NCBI GenBank assembly: GCA_963820395.1
Contig: CAWGAE010000006.1
Location: forward strand, 134,951 to 198,950
Origin: DATFVJ01 sp963820395
Lineage (GTDB): Bacteria; Actinomycetota; Actinomycetes; Streptosporangiales; Streptosporangiaceae
DNA length: 64,000 nucleotides
Direction of reading: 5' to 3'
The notes beneath the pieces are model-generated. The model worked only from the letters and a program-made list of their open reading frames with translations, was not told the DNA's origin and did not search any database. Positions 28,506 to 38,532 of this stretch are shown here, piece after piece (within the stretch, counting starts at the first letter, position 1; each line of letters starts with the position of its first letter). The position numbers and the translations under genes were made by a program.

Positions 28506-28748
28506 CTAGAACAGGGTGTCGCGCACCCGCAGTGGCTGGTACCCGGTGGGGCCGAGCTGTGCCAGCTCGCCTTCGATGTCCACGTCGATGGAACCGAAGA
28601 AGTTGATGTTCTCGCTTTGCGCCGGGGAGATGTGGGCCGATACCTCGTCGTCGATGCGCCGCCCAGCCGCGCGCATCGACTCCACGCCAGGCCGTAGTAC
28701 TCGGTCGTCCAGGTCACCACGGCGTTGGTACCAGGGTCAGGCACCCCG
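28506..28748 (-). pseudogene. Tn3-family transposase (TnpA) C-terminal scrap
   Basis: NAVVTWTTEYYGLA, then after a frame change GRRIDDEVSAHISPAQSENI and GSIDVDIEGELAQLGPTGYQ followed by PLR match the last 70 residues of Tn3-type transposases (NAVVLWTT, DVxxHLSPxxxxHINxxG, PLR). The rest of the transposon is absent. Confidence 0.75.
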
Positions 28749-28777
28749 CCTGCTCGGTCTGCTCCTCGAGGGGGCCA

Positions 28778-28903
28778 GCCAACACCGAGCTGGTCACGCA
28801 CCATCACCGGCAGCGGACGCTCCCGCTTGCCCCGGTACATCGCCGCGACCGCCGCGACGATCTCCGGCGCGGTCCGCGGCCACGGCTGCGGCTGGACAGA
28901 CAT
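28778..28903 (-). pseudogene. IS1182-type transposase N-terminal scrap (copy A)
   Basis: Begins MSVQPQPWPRTAPEIVAAVA, then AMYRGKRERPLPVMVRDQLG, the N-terminus of one IS1182 subgroup. It stops after about 42 codons against the Tn3 scrap. A sister fragment lies at 35890-36196; both differ from the complete IS at 553-2612. Confidence 0.7.
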
Positions 28904-29055
28904 CACGGGCTCCATCCTGCGGCCGGGCAAAGGGGAACACCCGGCCGCAGCCCGATCATGCAGAACTCAAGATCCAAAACGGATGCGCTATGCCACGCGG
29001 GCCCAGATAGCCTACGGAATTAACCAGCAGTCTCGGCGCGGTCACCTCCTGCTTC

Positions 29056-30006
29056 GTGGCCACCCCCGAGTTCCGGGTGATCCGGCTGCACACCCGCTAC
29101 CGCCGGGACCTGACCGCCGAGCGCACCCGGGAGAAGCAGCGCGCGGAGAAGCTGCTGGAATCGGCGGCGATCAAGCTGTCCAGTGTCGTCACCGACCTGC
29201 ACGGGGTGACCGGCCGGGACATCATGGACCACCTCATCGCCGGGGAGCGCAACCCCAAGGTGCTGGCCCAGCTGGCCCGCACCCGGGCCCGCCGCAAGAT
29301 CGCCGAACTGGAAGAAGCGCTGGAGGGCGCGGAATTCTTCACCGCCGAGCACGCCGCGCTGCTGGCCACGATGCTCGCCCGCATCGACCGGCTCAACGCC
29401 GGCATCGACGAGCTGACCGAGGTGATCGAGCGGCTGCTGGCCCCGTATGAGGAACAGCTGCAGCAGGCCGGGTCGATGCCCGGCTGGGGACGCCGCGCCG
29501 CCGAAGACGCCCTCGCCGAGACCGGCGCGGACATGACCCGGTTCCCCACCGGCGCGCACCTGGCCTCCTGGGCAGGCCGCACCCCGCTGGACGACTCCTC
29601 CGGCAAGCGCAAGGGGAAATCCAAGTCCAAGAAGGGCAACCGGTACCTGGCCGGCATCACCGGCGAGACCGCCGTCGCGGCCGGCAAGACCCAGACCCGC
29701 GAGGGCGCCCGCTACCGGCGGCTGGCCCGCCGCCGCGGCAAGGCCAAAGCCCAGGTCGCGCTCGGCAACACCCAGCTGAACGTCTACCACAAGCTGCTGT
29801 CTAACCCCGGCATGCGGTACCAGGACCTCGGCCCGGACTACTACGACCGCCAGGCCAGCACCCGCCGGCAGATCGCCCACCACGTCGGCAAGCTCGGCGC
29901 CCTCGGCTTCGAGGTCACCCTCTGCCGCCTCCCCGGCGCTGACCCTGACCCCAGCGAGCCAGCAGCACCCAGGCCGCCTGACCCATACCGCGCTCACAGA
30001 CCCTGA
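29056..30006 (+). pseudogene. IS110-family transposase, N-terminal catalytic domain missing
   Basis: 316 open codons starting inside the family at FRVIRLHTRYRRDLTAERTR, then a long helical spacer and the C-terminal Transposase_20 domain: GSMPGWGRRAAEDALAETGA, HLASWAGRTPLDD (the Ser of the Tnp_20 domain), NRYLAGITGETAVAAGKTQT. The DEDD domain that should precede it is absent; unrelated sequence lies upstream. The open frame can mislead: without DEDD it cannot transpose. Confidence 0.85.
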
Positions 30007-30088
30007 CCAGCCCCGATGGCCAGGGTCCGCTGCCGCGCGCCCAGCTGAGGTCCCTTTTTCGGGTCAGGGTCCTCAGAGGGCATTTGAT

Positions 30089-30565
30089 CTAGGTCACGAA
30101 TGGTTCGCCGGTTTCGATGGGATCGTCGCGCCAGGTTTGAGTGGATTCTCCGGTGAGCCGCAGGCCCATGTTGTCGATCATGGCCCAGTGGATCATGGTT
30201 CGGGAACGTTCTGGGAGCGTCTCATAATCCCGGACTAACCGGCGATGCAGCGCCCACCAGCCGAACGTGCGCTCTACCGCCCATCGGTTCGGTAACAGAG
30301 CGAACCCTTTCTGCCCGGGATTCTTGGTGACGACCTGGACGCCGATGCCGTGCGCGGCGCCGCGCTCGATGACGCTGCGCTGCTAGCCGCTGCCCACCCG
30401 GGGCTTGGCTACTGCCGGGTGCGGGCGGTCGCTGGCTGACCACGTCCCGGCCGCCGGTGGTGTCCTGCACGCTGGCCGCGGTGACCAGCAGGACCAGGAG
30501 CGGGCGAGGGTATCGGTGGCGATGTGCCATTTCCGGCCCTTCTGGGGCCCTTGACAGCGTGTCCA
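30089..30565 (-). pseudogene. IS5-family transposase C-terminal half
   Basis: Pieces KGRKWHIATDTL, LLVLLVTAASVQDTTGGRDV and SVIERGAAHGIGVQVVTKNP lead into KGFALLPNRWAVERTFGWWA and LHRRLVRDYETLPERSRTMI, the Glu-containing end of IS5-type transposases. An in-frame stop and shifts near 30390 and 30480 disable it. It has no start of its own. Confidence 0.75.
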
Positions 30566-30653
30566 TGACGTGTATTAAGAGGCCTGAGGGCTTCCCGATC
30601 ATCGTGGTGGATGCGATTACCTTCCGCTGTCCATCACACAAGCGGGAGGTTCG

Positions 30654-31460
30654 ATGCGCGTACAGCGGGTGCTTATGCCTGGCTCGGGCGAAGAGTCGTG
30701 GACCTTGCTCGGGAACGACCACATTCCGGTCGAGCCGGTCGAGCGGTTCCTGTCCTACCTGGCTTCGGCGGAGAAGTCCCCGAACACGGTCAAGGCCTAC
30801 GCCCACGATCTGAAGATGGTACACCTACCTGGCCGGTCACCGGCTCGACTGGCGGGCGGCCACGCTGGAGGACGTCGCCGGGTTCGTCGCGTGGCTGCGG
30901 CTCCCACCAGCGGCCGGTGACGGGAAGGTCGCGGTGCTGCCCACGGTGGGGCTTCGCTGCGCGGCGGCCAGCGTGAACCGCAAGCTGGCGGCCCTGATCT
31001 CGTTCTGTGAGTTCCATGCCCGCCACGGGGTGGCGCTGGCCGGGCTGCTGGTCACGATGCAGCCCGCGGGACGTCGCGGGTCCGCGACGTCCCCGCACCG
31101 CCACCACGGTTATCGACTGGCTGACCGACACCGAAAGCGACGCGCTCCTAGCCGCTCCCGATCGCAGCACCTGGGCCGGCCGCCGGGATACGCCCTGCTG
31201 CTGGTCGCGCTGCGTACCGGCCTGCGCGTGTCCGAACTCACCGAGGTCACCCGCCGCGACCTCCACCTGGGCAGCGGAGCACACATGCGCTGCACCGGAG
31301 GCTGCTGCGCAAGGGCGCCGGGATGGAGAGCGTGAAGAAGCTCCTCGGACACGCCTCGATCACCACCACGATCGATACGTATGGTCACCTCAGCGTCGAG
31401 GACGCCCGCCAGGCCCTCGAGGCAGCCGGGTGGTTCACCGGACGGGAGGTCCGGTTGTGA
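30654..31460 (+). pseudogene. Tyrosine recombinase, frameshifted with an internal deletion
   Basis: N-domain: EPVERFLSYLASAEKSPNTV, then KAYAHDLK. A frame change leads to LEDVAGFVAWLRLP and SVNRKLAALISFCEFHARHG. The catalytic part starts ALLLVALRTGLRVSELTEVT (first Arg) but jumps from near 31285 to VKKLLGHASITTTIDTYGHL, so the HxxR box between is deleted. It ends VRL with a TGA that overlaps the next start. Confidence 0.75.
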
Positions 31461-31690
31461 CACTGATCACCCGCGAGGAGCGGGCGCTGTGGCAGCGCCG
31501 CGCCGCCACCGAGCTCGGCAGGATCCTGGCCGCCCACCCGGACCTGCCGTGTATCAGCTGGACGGTGAGGCAGGCCGGGTCAGTCGTGGCCGGGCAGGTC
31601 AGCGGCCTGGCCCCAGCGAGCCGGGTACGCCACATCTTCACCACCTGGCGGTCGGTGCTCGAGTGGAAGAGTACCGAGAGCAGCGGATGA
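31457..31690 (+). pseudogene. Small element-associated protein, probably frameshifted at its end
   Basis: GTG 31457 overlaps the integrase stop (GTGA) and has GGGAGG six bases upstream. The protein reads VTLITREERALWQRRAATEL, then SWTVRQAGSVVAGQVSGLAP and VRHIFTTWRSVLE. A frame change near 31665 would continue it to about 31739. The coupling to an integrase suggests an integrative-element gene; its role is unknown. Confidence 0.5.
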
Positions 31691-31854
31691 GCAGCGGGAC
31701 GGCGTGGCTGCATGCGGCGGTCCGCCGCTGCGAGTGACGGTCCGGCTGACCGCGGCCGTCTTCGACGACGAAGGCCGCAAATCGTCCGCCGGCCAGGCGA
31801 TCAAGCCGTCCGCCGGCAGCGCAGGCCAGGAGTACAGGACGGGAACTCTGGGCT

Positions 31855-32215
31855 GCTGGGGAAGCTGATGGCCGCGGTCCGGCCGGAGTTCCGAACGGAG
31901 ATCTACATCCCCGCCCCAGATGACCTGGTCTTCCCGTCGGGGAGTGTGCGGTCGGTGGCTGCGGCCGCGCCGTATCCCAGCATGGGCTGTGTAACGGCCA
32001 CGTCATCCAGTGGCGGCAGCGCGGCCGCCCGGCCATGGAAGAGTTCCTCGCCGATCCCGGGCGGCCAGTCCGGGGCCGGAACCCGCTGGCACGCCTTGCG
32101 CTGTGGACGGCTGCCCGCTACGGCGGCAGCAGCGGCGGAATGTGCACCAAGCACTCCGACCGGTGGAAACGGGCCGGCAAGCCCGACCTGGCCACCTGGG
32201 CCGCACCACCTAGTC
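31855..32215 (+). pseudogene. N-terminal part of a large element integrase with Cys/His-rich repeats
   Basis: Pieces MAAVRPEFRTEIYIPAPDDL, CNGHVIQWRQRGRPAMEEFL and YGGSSGGMCTKHSDRWKRAG in shifting frames match the repeated C-x-x-H-xxxWxxxGRP modules at the N-terminus of very large actinomycete tyrosine recombinases. Only this part is left. The recognition rests on motif memory. Confidence 0.45.
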
Positions 32216-32389
32216 ACACCAGGGCCGGCGCCGTTGGAATCCCAACTGCCTTTTTGCACTTTGTGGGCCGAACCCAGCGAAGATCTTCTGCAAAAGCCAC
32301 GAGGAGCGCTCGGGCAATGCAGGCCGGCCCGATCCCGGCCCGTTCATCGCCGACTGCGAGCTGACCGGCACAGCCCACATCGATCTGCG

Positions 32390-32497
32390 CGACCTGTCCG
32401 CTTCGGCCCGGGCTGCCCGCCACGCGGCCAGGACCGGCTCGACTAAGGCCCAGCGGGCGTCGGACAGGTCGGTGCGGTAGGCACGGCGAGGGGTCAT
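32390..32497 (-). pseudogene. IS5-family transposase N-terminal scrap
   Basis: MTPRRAYRTDLSDARWALVE, then PVLAAWRAAR is the conserved start of IS5-type transposases. It is cut after about 33 codons. Confidence 0.7.
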
Positions 32498-32671
32498 GAC
32501 GGCGATCTTTAGCAGGCCATAACGCCAAACTGTGGGATCTGGGACGCAGATCTTTCCAGCCGCTGGGACAGACCAGCATCACTGTGGATCAGATGCCCTC
32601 TCAGGTGGACCGGGCAACCAAGCCACTTGCGCGCGCCCACCCCGGGTAGCACTGAACTCGGCTTCTGCTGT

Positions 32672-33169
32672 TCACCGCGCCAGGGAGCTGACCACGAGAA
32701 GTGCTCCCGTGAACGCAGGGATCATCCACTGCGCCAGTCGCTGCTGCCGTTGCGCCGCGCTAACGTCCTCGGGCGTCGAGGGGGCCGGTTCGGTGATGCC
32801 TTGGACCGGCACACCGTCGGCCTTCTCCATTTTCTTGCCCACCAGCCGACTGTAAACCGTTACGCCGAGAGCGGCGGCCGTGAGCCCCGTCTTCACCACG
32901 CTCATCGCGCCCACACCCTTCTGCCCTGCGACGCGGGGCGACTGGGAGGCCAGGATTCCGGTCGCTCCGATCACGTGGGCAGCGATGGCGGCGAGGTTGA
33001 CGGGAACCCACCGTTCCCAGCCTGCCGATGCGATCCGCAGGCGCTCGGTCGGGGTGTTGACCTGGGCGGCCGCGCCGTTAAGACCCACCGCGCCCATCAG
33101 CGACCCGCCAAACCATGCCGCGAGGCCGATATCGTGCATCGACCGCAATACCGTGTTCCGCTCGGACAT
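32672..33169 (-). CDS. Hypothetical four-helix membrane protein
   Basis: 165 residues from ATG 33169 behind AGGAAGGGAA, complete. Hydrophobic segments are at about residues 12-34 (IGLAAWFGGSLMGAVGLNGA), 54-73 (VPVNLAAIAAHVIGATGILA), 88-108 (SVVKTGLTAAALGVTVYSRL) and 145-163 (WMIPAFTGALLVVSSLA). A charged linker VGKKMEKADGVP and a Pro-rich stretch lie before the last helix. It probably sits in the cell membrane. I do not recognise the family; the good codon pattern suggests a real host gene. Confidence 0.7.
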   Translation of the reverse strand: MSERNTVLRSMHDIGLAAWFGGSLMGAVGLNGAAAQVNTPTERLRIASAGWERWVPVNLAAIAAHVIGATGILASQSPRVAGQKGVGAMSVVKTGLTAAALGVTVYSRLVGKKMEKADGVPVQGITEPAPSTPEDVSAAQRQQRLAQWMIPAFTGALLVVSSLAR

Positions 33170-33299
33170 CGTTGTTCCCTTCCTAGCCGACGGGCTGTCC
33201 GCTACCCGCTGCTGACAGACCTACACGCTGATTACGTGACCTGCCTGGTGCACCCTGCAACCTCGCGGTCGTCAACGTAGCCGGTACGCAGTCCCCCCT

Positions 33300-33940
33300 C
33301 GATCCTGCGGACAAGGACTTCGCCGGTGTCCGGGATGAGCGGCACCACCATCAGCCGAGGGCGCTGGCGGTGCTGCGGACGGAGGTGCTTGTCATTACGA
33401 CCCGCGGGATCGGCACGTTCCAACAGCCGACGCCTTCGAAACCGCCCTCTACGTCACGCGCGAATGCCGGCAGCGCACCGGCGAAGGCTGGTACTTCGCC
33501 CGCCGCAAGGGGGTCAAGCCCGGCCAGGGGAAAACGACGCTCGCCTGGCGCTGTCGGCACCGCTTGTCGCGCAGCTTCGCGCCCACCGCCGCCGCCAGAA
33601 CTCCCACCGCATCGCCACGCCCGGGCCGTGGGAAGACTGGGACCTCGTCTTTGCTCACCAACCGGCAAGCCGATCGACCCTTGCGATGACTGGGAAGACT
33701 AGCGCGCGCTCCTCAAGGCCGCGGGGAGTCCGGGAAACGCGCGTACACGACGCCCGCCATACCGCCGGCGCTCTCCTGCTGGAACAGGGCATCGACATCC
33801 GCGTGGTGCAGCAGATCCTCGGGCAGACTGGAAAGCGATTGGTACACGCCGAACCTCTGATCGACCGCTCGCGGTCAATGTCGACCATGTGGCGGTCGCG
33901 CTCGGTCGGATGGAGACCTCCTGTGCCCGTCGCTAGGTGA
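33300..33940 (+). pseudogene. pSAM2-type tyrosine recombinase C-terminal fragment
   Basis: LALSAPLVAQLRAHRRRQ, DWDLVFAHQ, PIDPCDDWED in a second frame, then VRETRVHDARHTAGALLLEQ and GIDIRVVQQILGQTGKRL. HDARHTA holds the HxxR box and VVQQILG the following helix. The terminal Tyr region is degraded, with frame changes near 33680 and 33700. A different integrase from those at 8.9 and 30.7 kb. Confidence 0.7.
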
Positions 33941-34837
33941 CGGCCAGCGCATCGTGTGTGTCACGAACCGCCGTTCGACTTCACGGAGAGAACGAGCAGC
34001 TGCCTGTGGTGTGCCAATAAACACAACCGGTAGCTGCTGCAGACACGAATCAGGAAGTCGTAGCACCGCGGCACCCGCGCAAGCAAGTGCGGTTGACCTT
34101 GCTCCCCGCCGAGTGAACCCGGCCGCGTTGGACTCGCGGGAGGTTGTCGGGGAAGCCGAGGCCTGTCTATCCAGGTGCGCGCCCGGCTAGTTATGCGGCG
34201 AGCACGCCAGCGGCGGTGTCGTGATAGTCGTGGATCTCGGCGGTGGCCTTGCTGAAGATGATCCAGCAGATGCTCAGCCAGGCGGCGGCACGCGGTGCAG
34301 CTATTGGACGTGTCCTCGTTCGCCGAGGTCACCGGGGAGCATGTGACGCTTCGCAGATGAGGGGCGGGCCGTGGTCTCACCCCATCTTTGCGGACACCAC
34401 CGCGGGCATGCGCCGAAGCCGTTTCAGGAGAAGTTCGGTCTCCTGTGCGGTCAGGATGACCGTAGCCCGTACCTCACTGACCGCGGATCGTTCGCGGACG
34501 TGGAGTGCGAGGTCGAGCACGCGGTAGTGGCGTCCGCGCGGCGTCATCGCCCCCCGAACTCGCCGTACAGGCCGCCGGTGACGCAGGTGACAAGCTCGCG
34601 GTGGACGGGAAGTTCTGGCTGGTGCTGTTTCATCGGCGCGTCGACCCGGTACGTCCCCTCGCGCGAGTGCTCGGATCCATCTCGGGAGCGCGGTCGGCGG
34701 AAACAGCGGGCAAAGCCTGAGTCATGGCGAATCTCCTCAGGAGAGGCCGGAACTATCCGGATCAGGTCCCGGAGAACATTGACGTTCGGCACGCCGACGT
34801 CCTGGCGCAGGCGGCGCGTCTGGTAGTGATCTTCCGG
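33941..34837 (-). other. Gene-poor stretch of about 900 bases
   Basis: Several overlapping open frames, none convincing. One minus-strand run near 34200-34300 reads STATAEIHDYHDTAAGVLAA and may be the tail of an unidentified transposase. A GAGGAG site precedes a 31-codon frame at 34725 (minus strand) that stops early. Confidence 0.3.
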
Positions 34838-34958
34838 CATGAGAGGGCATCGCGCGCAAGACCGCAACCTCATGCTGGAGCACCAAGATCTCCGCATCCT
34901 TGGCGGCACCACTCCGCGCTGGCCGCACCAGCCACCCGAACACCCGGACCATGAACAA
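34838..34958 (-). pseudogene. IS3-like (rve) transposase N-terminal scrap
   Basis: FMVRVFGWLVRPARSGAAKD, then AEILVLQHEVAVLR is the same N-terminal signature as the complete transposase at 44161-45228 (ELLVLRHEVAVLRR). About 40 codons survive. Confidence 0.7.
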
Positions 34959-35037
34959 GTAGACGAGGCGGATTGGCGCAAGCGCCGAGCGCAGAGCAGG
35001 TCAGGCCCACACACGGGATCCTGGCACGGGACTGGGT

Positions 35038-35574
35038 TCAGCTCTCCTGGTACCACGCCCACTCGGGGCACTCGTCCGCCAGCGACGGCAACGACAGGTG
35101 CAGTGACTTCACCTTCTTATACACCGTTCGTGCGAGGTCGTCTGCCGCGCCGGGCAGGCCCATCCGGACAAGCAGCATGTCCTCGTCGGTGTCGTCGCGG
35201 CATTCATACAACCCGAGCAGGACGGCGATCGCGACATCGGCGGCCGCCCGCCGGGCACCGCGTTCCTTTCGCCAGATGAGGTCATCGATGTACAACTGGA
35301 GGACCTCTAGGACCCGTGCCCGCCCCGCATCGACGGACACCGGCCCGCTGGGGCGCAGCGCCCGCAGCATGGCCGTGATCTCGCCGACCAGTTCCTGATC
35401 GTTTTCCACGACCAGCAGCGTGGACGTGATCTCCTCCGCCTCGGCGACAAGTTCAGGGTGCCGAAGGAGCAGCTCGGACAGCAGGACAGCCCGCTCGTCA
35501 TCGGACAGCCGTCGCTTCCAGGGACGCACAACACCATCATGCGCCAGGCTGACCGGCTGGCCGCCTTCCCGCAC
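35038..35574 (-). CDS. Hypothetical soluble protein
   Basis: 178 residues, open and with good codon texture: VVRPWKRRLSDDERAVLLSE, then RHPELVAEAEEITSTLLVVE, AMLRALRPSGPVSVDAGRAR and LGLYECRDDTDEDMLLVRMG. It ends ADECPEWAWYQES. It is acidic and mostly helical, with no signal peptide or membrane helix. The GTG at 35574 has only a weak ribosome site; a later GTG in VVRPW is possible. Family not recognised. It is unbroken within a region of scraps, so it may be a recent arrival or under selection. Confidence 0.6.
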   Translation of the reverse strand: MREGGQPVSLAHDGVVRPWKRRLSDDERAVLLSELLLRHPELVAEAEEITSTLLVVENDQELVGEITAMLRALRPSGPVSVDAGRARVLEVLQLYIDDLIWRKERGARRAAADVAIAVLLGLYECRDDTDEDMLLVRMGLPGAADDLARTVYKKVKSLHLSLPSLADECPEWAWYQES

Positions 35575-35639
35575 GTCAGGAGATCTGTCCGCGCGTTCGC
35601 GTACCGCCGCTCGCCGGACCCATGCCTGGTCGGCTGAGC

Positions 35640-35889
35640 CTAACCACCAGAAAGTAAGGACGGCCCTGGCGAACCGTCACCCCACGCCGACTTGAGCCAC
35701 GTCAGATCGGTCACGGCCTTGTGCCGCGCGTCCTTCCGGCGCGTGAACAGCTCGTCGGTCTTCGTCAGCACGAGCGTGTAGGGCCGCCCCTGCCGCCGGG
35801 TCTGGTGCCACACCGGTAGCTCGGCGGAGTCGATCTGTGTGTGCACGTGCCGCCGCCCGTCCGTGGCCAGCGGCCACTCCAAGATCCGG
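35640..35889 (-). pseudogene. C-terminal fragment of an unidentified protein
   Basis: Reads RHVHTQIDSAELPVWHQTRR, then QGRPYTLVLTKTDELFTRRK and AVTDLTWLKSAWG with a stop at 35640. Coding texture is strong. I have a vague resemblance in mind but cannot name the family. It abuts an IS1182 scrap near 35890, so its N-terminus was lost in that rearrangement. Confidence 0.4.
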
Positions 35890-36196
35890 CGGCCAGATCG
35901 AGGCCGAGCGCGTATTTCCAGTCGATGCGGGTGCGTACCGCCTCTACCGCCTGCCGGTTGGTCAGATTCTCCACCAGCTGGAAGATCGTCACCAAGGCCG
36001 GGCGAGACGGCGGCCAGCCTGGCTTGCCGCGCACCCCATAGGCGCCCGCGAACTGCTCACCGGCCAGCCACTCGCCGAGTTTGCCGCGCACCAGCACCGG
36101 CAACGGACGCTCACGCTTGCCCCGGTACATCACCACGACAGCCTCAGCTAGCTGCGGCGCGGGCTGCGGCCACGGCCGCGGAACGACAGACACCAC
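35890..36196 (-). pseudogene. IS1182-type transposase N-terminal fragment (copy B)
   Basis: MVSVVPRPWPQPAPQLAEAV, then YRGKRERPLPVLVRGKLGEW, YGVRGKPGWPPSRPALVTIF and NRQAVEAVRTRIDWKYALGL: about 100 residues of the N-terminal DNA-binding part. It shares its first 40 codons with the scrap at 28778-28903. Confidence 0.75.
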
Positions 36197-36442
36197 AAGC
36201 TCCGGTCTGCGCCCCGCACGAGAGCAGATGGCGCGTGAGAACCCGGGCTGGGGTTACCGCCCGGGCCATCACCTCCGACACCCACGAGTAGGTGCTGCCG
36301 GAAGTGGCCCGCGCCGCCGCCGAAGCCGCCGCCGGCTGATCCCGATTACCAAGATCACCACATCCGAGCAAACATCACCCCGAAAACCAACCAGGCACCC
36401 TCGAATAACCGAGAATGCCCAGGTCAGGAAGCCGTCAACGGG

Positions 36443-36495
36443 TGCGCCGCCAGGGACTCGAACCCCGAACCCGCGGATTAAGAGTCCGCTGCTCT
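36443..36495 (-). other. 3-prime half of tRNA-Lys(CTT): integration-site remnant
   Basis: On the minus strand, AGAGCAGCGGACTCTTAATC, then CGCGGGTTCGGGGTTCGAGT and CCCTGGCGGCGCA reproduce the anticodon arm (stem GCGGA/TCCGC, loop CTCTTAA, anticodon CTT), variable loop, T arm and 3-prime acceptor strand of tRNA-Lys. The upstream half (acceptor 5-prime strand, D arm) is missing and replaced by unrelated DNA, so no working tRNA is made. A duplicated tRNA 3-prime end is what integrative elements leave at one edge of an insertion. Confidence 0.85.
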
Positions 36496-36841
36496 GCGGT
36501 TCACACGGGTCCGGGGTCGTGCCGACCTGGGCATGTGAACCCGCCTGGCATCGCCTGGACCCCGGTGAACTGCAACCACAACTGCAACCATGGGCCCGGA
36601 ATTGCCGGGTCTGCCGGGCATCACACTTGGAACCCGCCTCGCGGTGCCAGCGGGGTTGCGGGCCGCGGCGGCCGCCGGGCAGCGGGGCGCCATCCGCGAG
36701 CCTGGCGCTGTCGCCCATTCCCGCCGATCAGCCATCCCCGGGCAGTGCACACAGGCAGAGGCATGCTGCACATCCGCCGCACATCCCAGGCGCGCCCGGA
36801 TAACCCGGCCACATTCTGGGCACGAGCCGGGAGGCTAGCCG

Positions 36842-37755
36842 ATGACCCGCCCGGCGGAAGCGCCCCATTCAGGCCCCGAGTCCGGCGAGCGGCCAGCGGC
36901 GCAGGCGGGGAGCGCCGTCCGGCTGGTCCGGGCCGCTGACGGGCAGGACACTGGTAGTCCTGGCCGGTCCCGGACCACGAGCCGCGCCGGGACCGCCGTC
37001 GGGGACCGGCCGCCGGCCGGGCCGGATCATGGGCGGAGCGTCCGGTCCTGGCCGCTGCTGGTCCGGGCCTTGCCCGCAACGGCCGTTGCCTGGTCCGGCT
37101 GGGCAGGGACTGGTCAGATGACCGGGTTCGGGCAGGTCTGCCCAATGCCGGGAATCTGGGGCTCCTTCCATCCCGGCACCGCGCTCACCCTGCCTGCCGG
37201 CGTCGAAACCTACGCGGCCTGCGCCCTGCGGGCCTGGCTCTCCCCCAGCAGGACGCTGTCCAGCTGGACCTGCCGCTTCGCCCGCTGGCCCGCGGCCGGG
37301 TCACTCCTAGGGTGGCCGGGCAGGTCGCCTGCCACCTCCTCGCCCAAGCCCGCCTCACCCATGCGCCGTGGGGCATCACCACCGCGGTGTCCTGCCTGTT
37401 CGTCCTGGTTCCCGGCATGGCCGCCGCCCTCCCCCGCCTGATCCGCGCAGACGCGGAAGGCACGGGGCTCGCGGATCACACTGGGTTCTCTCGGCCGGAC
37501 CAGGCGACGGACCGCGGGACCACCAGCGGGACCGGCGGGGACCAGAGCGCCGGAACTATCCTGCCCGAGCGGCTGGCCGAGGCAGGTGCCGCCGCGCTGC
37601 TCAGCGCCTCTGACAGGCGCATCGCCAGGGCGCGCCCTGCGCACGGCTGGCGTACCCGGCTCGAACGCAGACCTGGCTGCACTGGCACGCATCGTCAAGT
37701 CCCCGCCGACCAGCGGGACAGCACCCAGCGACCCGTCATCCCGGAGCCGCAGTGA
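36842..37755 (+). pseudogene. Integrative-element membrane protein (SpdB/DUF2637-like), frameshifted
   Basis: After a disordered 65-residue N-terminus come hydrophobic segments: WPLLVRALPATAVAWSGWAG, ALTLPAGVETYAACALRAWL, then (after a frame change near 37305) MAGQVACHLLAQARLTHAPW and GITTAVSCLFVLVPGMAAAL. This four-helix layout with a polar tail occurs in spread/transfer genes of actinomycete integrative elements. The position beside a tRNA remnant fits. Confidence 0.5.
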
Positions 37756-37894
37756 GGTCACTGCGAGACGCCTGGCCTCCCGCCACAGCCGCAGCAAGCG
37801 GCGGCCAGCCGTACGGACGGGGAGCATGCTGCTGTTAGTGTCCCGCGTCAGCAGATCGTGCTCTGGGAGAGTGAGCGGTTTTACAGGGAGCCCA

Positions 37895-37972
37895 TTACCT
37901 CGTGTGTGCCAGGGACAGGTAGGTGATCACCGAACCGTCGGCGTTGCGGCGCCGGGTTTCCCGCACGAACAT
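37895..37972 (-). pseudogene. IS1634-family transposase N-terminal scrap
   Basis: 25 codons, MFVRETRRRNADGSVITYLS followed by LAHTR, match the start of IS1634-type transposases; an in-frame TAA follows. An internal piece of the same family is at 3466-3766. Confidence 0.6.
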
Positions 37973-38532
37973 GACTACCAGTCAACCAGTTCTGCCCTGG
38001 CCAGACGGTAATGACACGCCAAGTCGTGTGTCTACATGATTCCGGCTCCCGGAACTTGCATCAAGCTTGTGACCAGGCAAAACAATGTCGATCAAGGCTA
38101 TATGTGCCTACGAGCTGCGGAAGTCAGGCCGACAGCGTGCCGCAGATTCCGCTGCATCACTTCAGGGCGGCTGATCTGACCATTCGATGGGGCCCGGCAG
38201 CGGCTGCTCGGCTTCGTGCGCGCGAGACCGCGGCCGTGCTGCCGCCCGGGGCCAGGGTCGAAAGAACCGGCCCGGGTATCTACGAGCCGATCCTTTGCGA
38301 TGAGCCCGAGGGCGCGGACCCGGACGGCCCCAGGTTCGTCAGCGCCGAATTCAAGATCCTTGGGCTCGGACCCGGACAGGAACCCGGACTGCTTCGAGCT
38401 GGTCACCGTAGCGCCGGGGCAACTAACCGTGGTACCTGTTTCTACCGTTGACTCGGCCACGGAAGACCCGAGGAACTTGACGCGTTTCGGGAGCAGGGAC
38501 GACGTCGACGGCGTTGGAGCAGCAGAGGGAAT
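37973..38532 (+). other. Gap of about 560 bases upstream of the site-2 protease
   Basis: A plus-strand frame (38011-38451) has no family signal or ribosome site. This stretch probably holds the promoter of the protease gene, but I see no clear operator. Confidence 0.35.

Noticed and set aside
28260..28509. Possible aldo/keto reductase tail
   Set aside because: Only about 20 residues look similar; upstream codons do not fit the family.
33941..34837. Several short genes
   Set aside because: Frames overlap on both strands without starts or motifs; only a weak transposase-tail resemblance.
36443..36510. Complete tRNA-Lys gene
   Set aside because: D arm and 5-prime acceptor strand are missing; only the 3-prime half is there.
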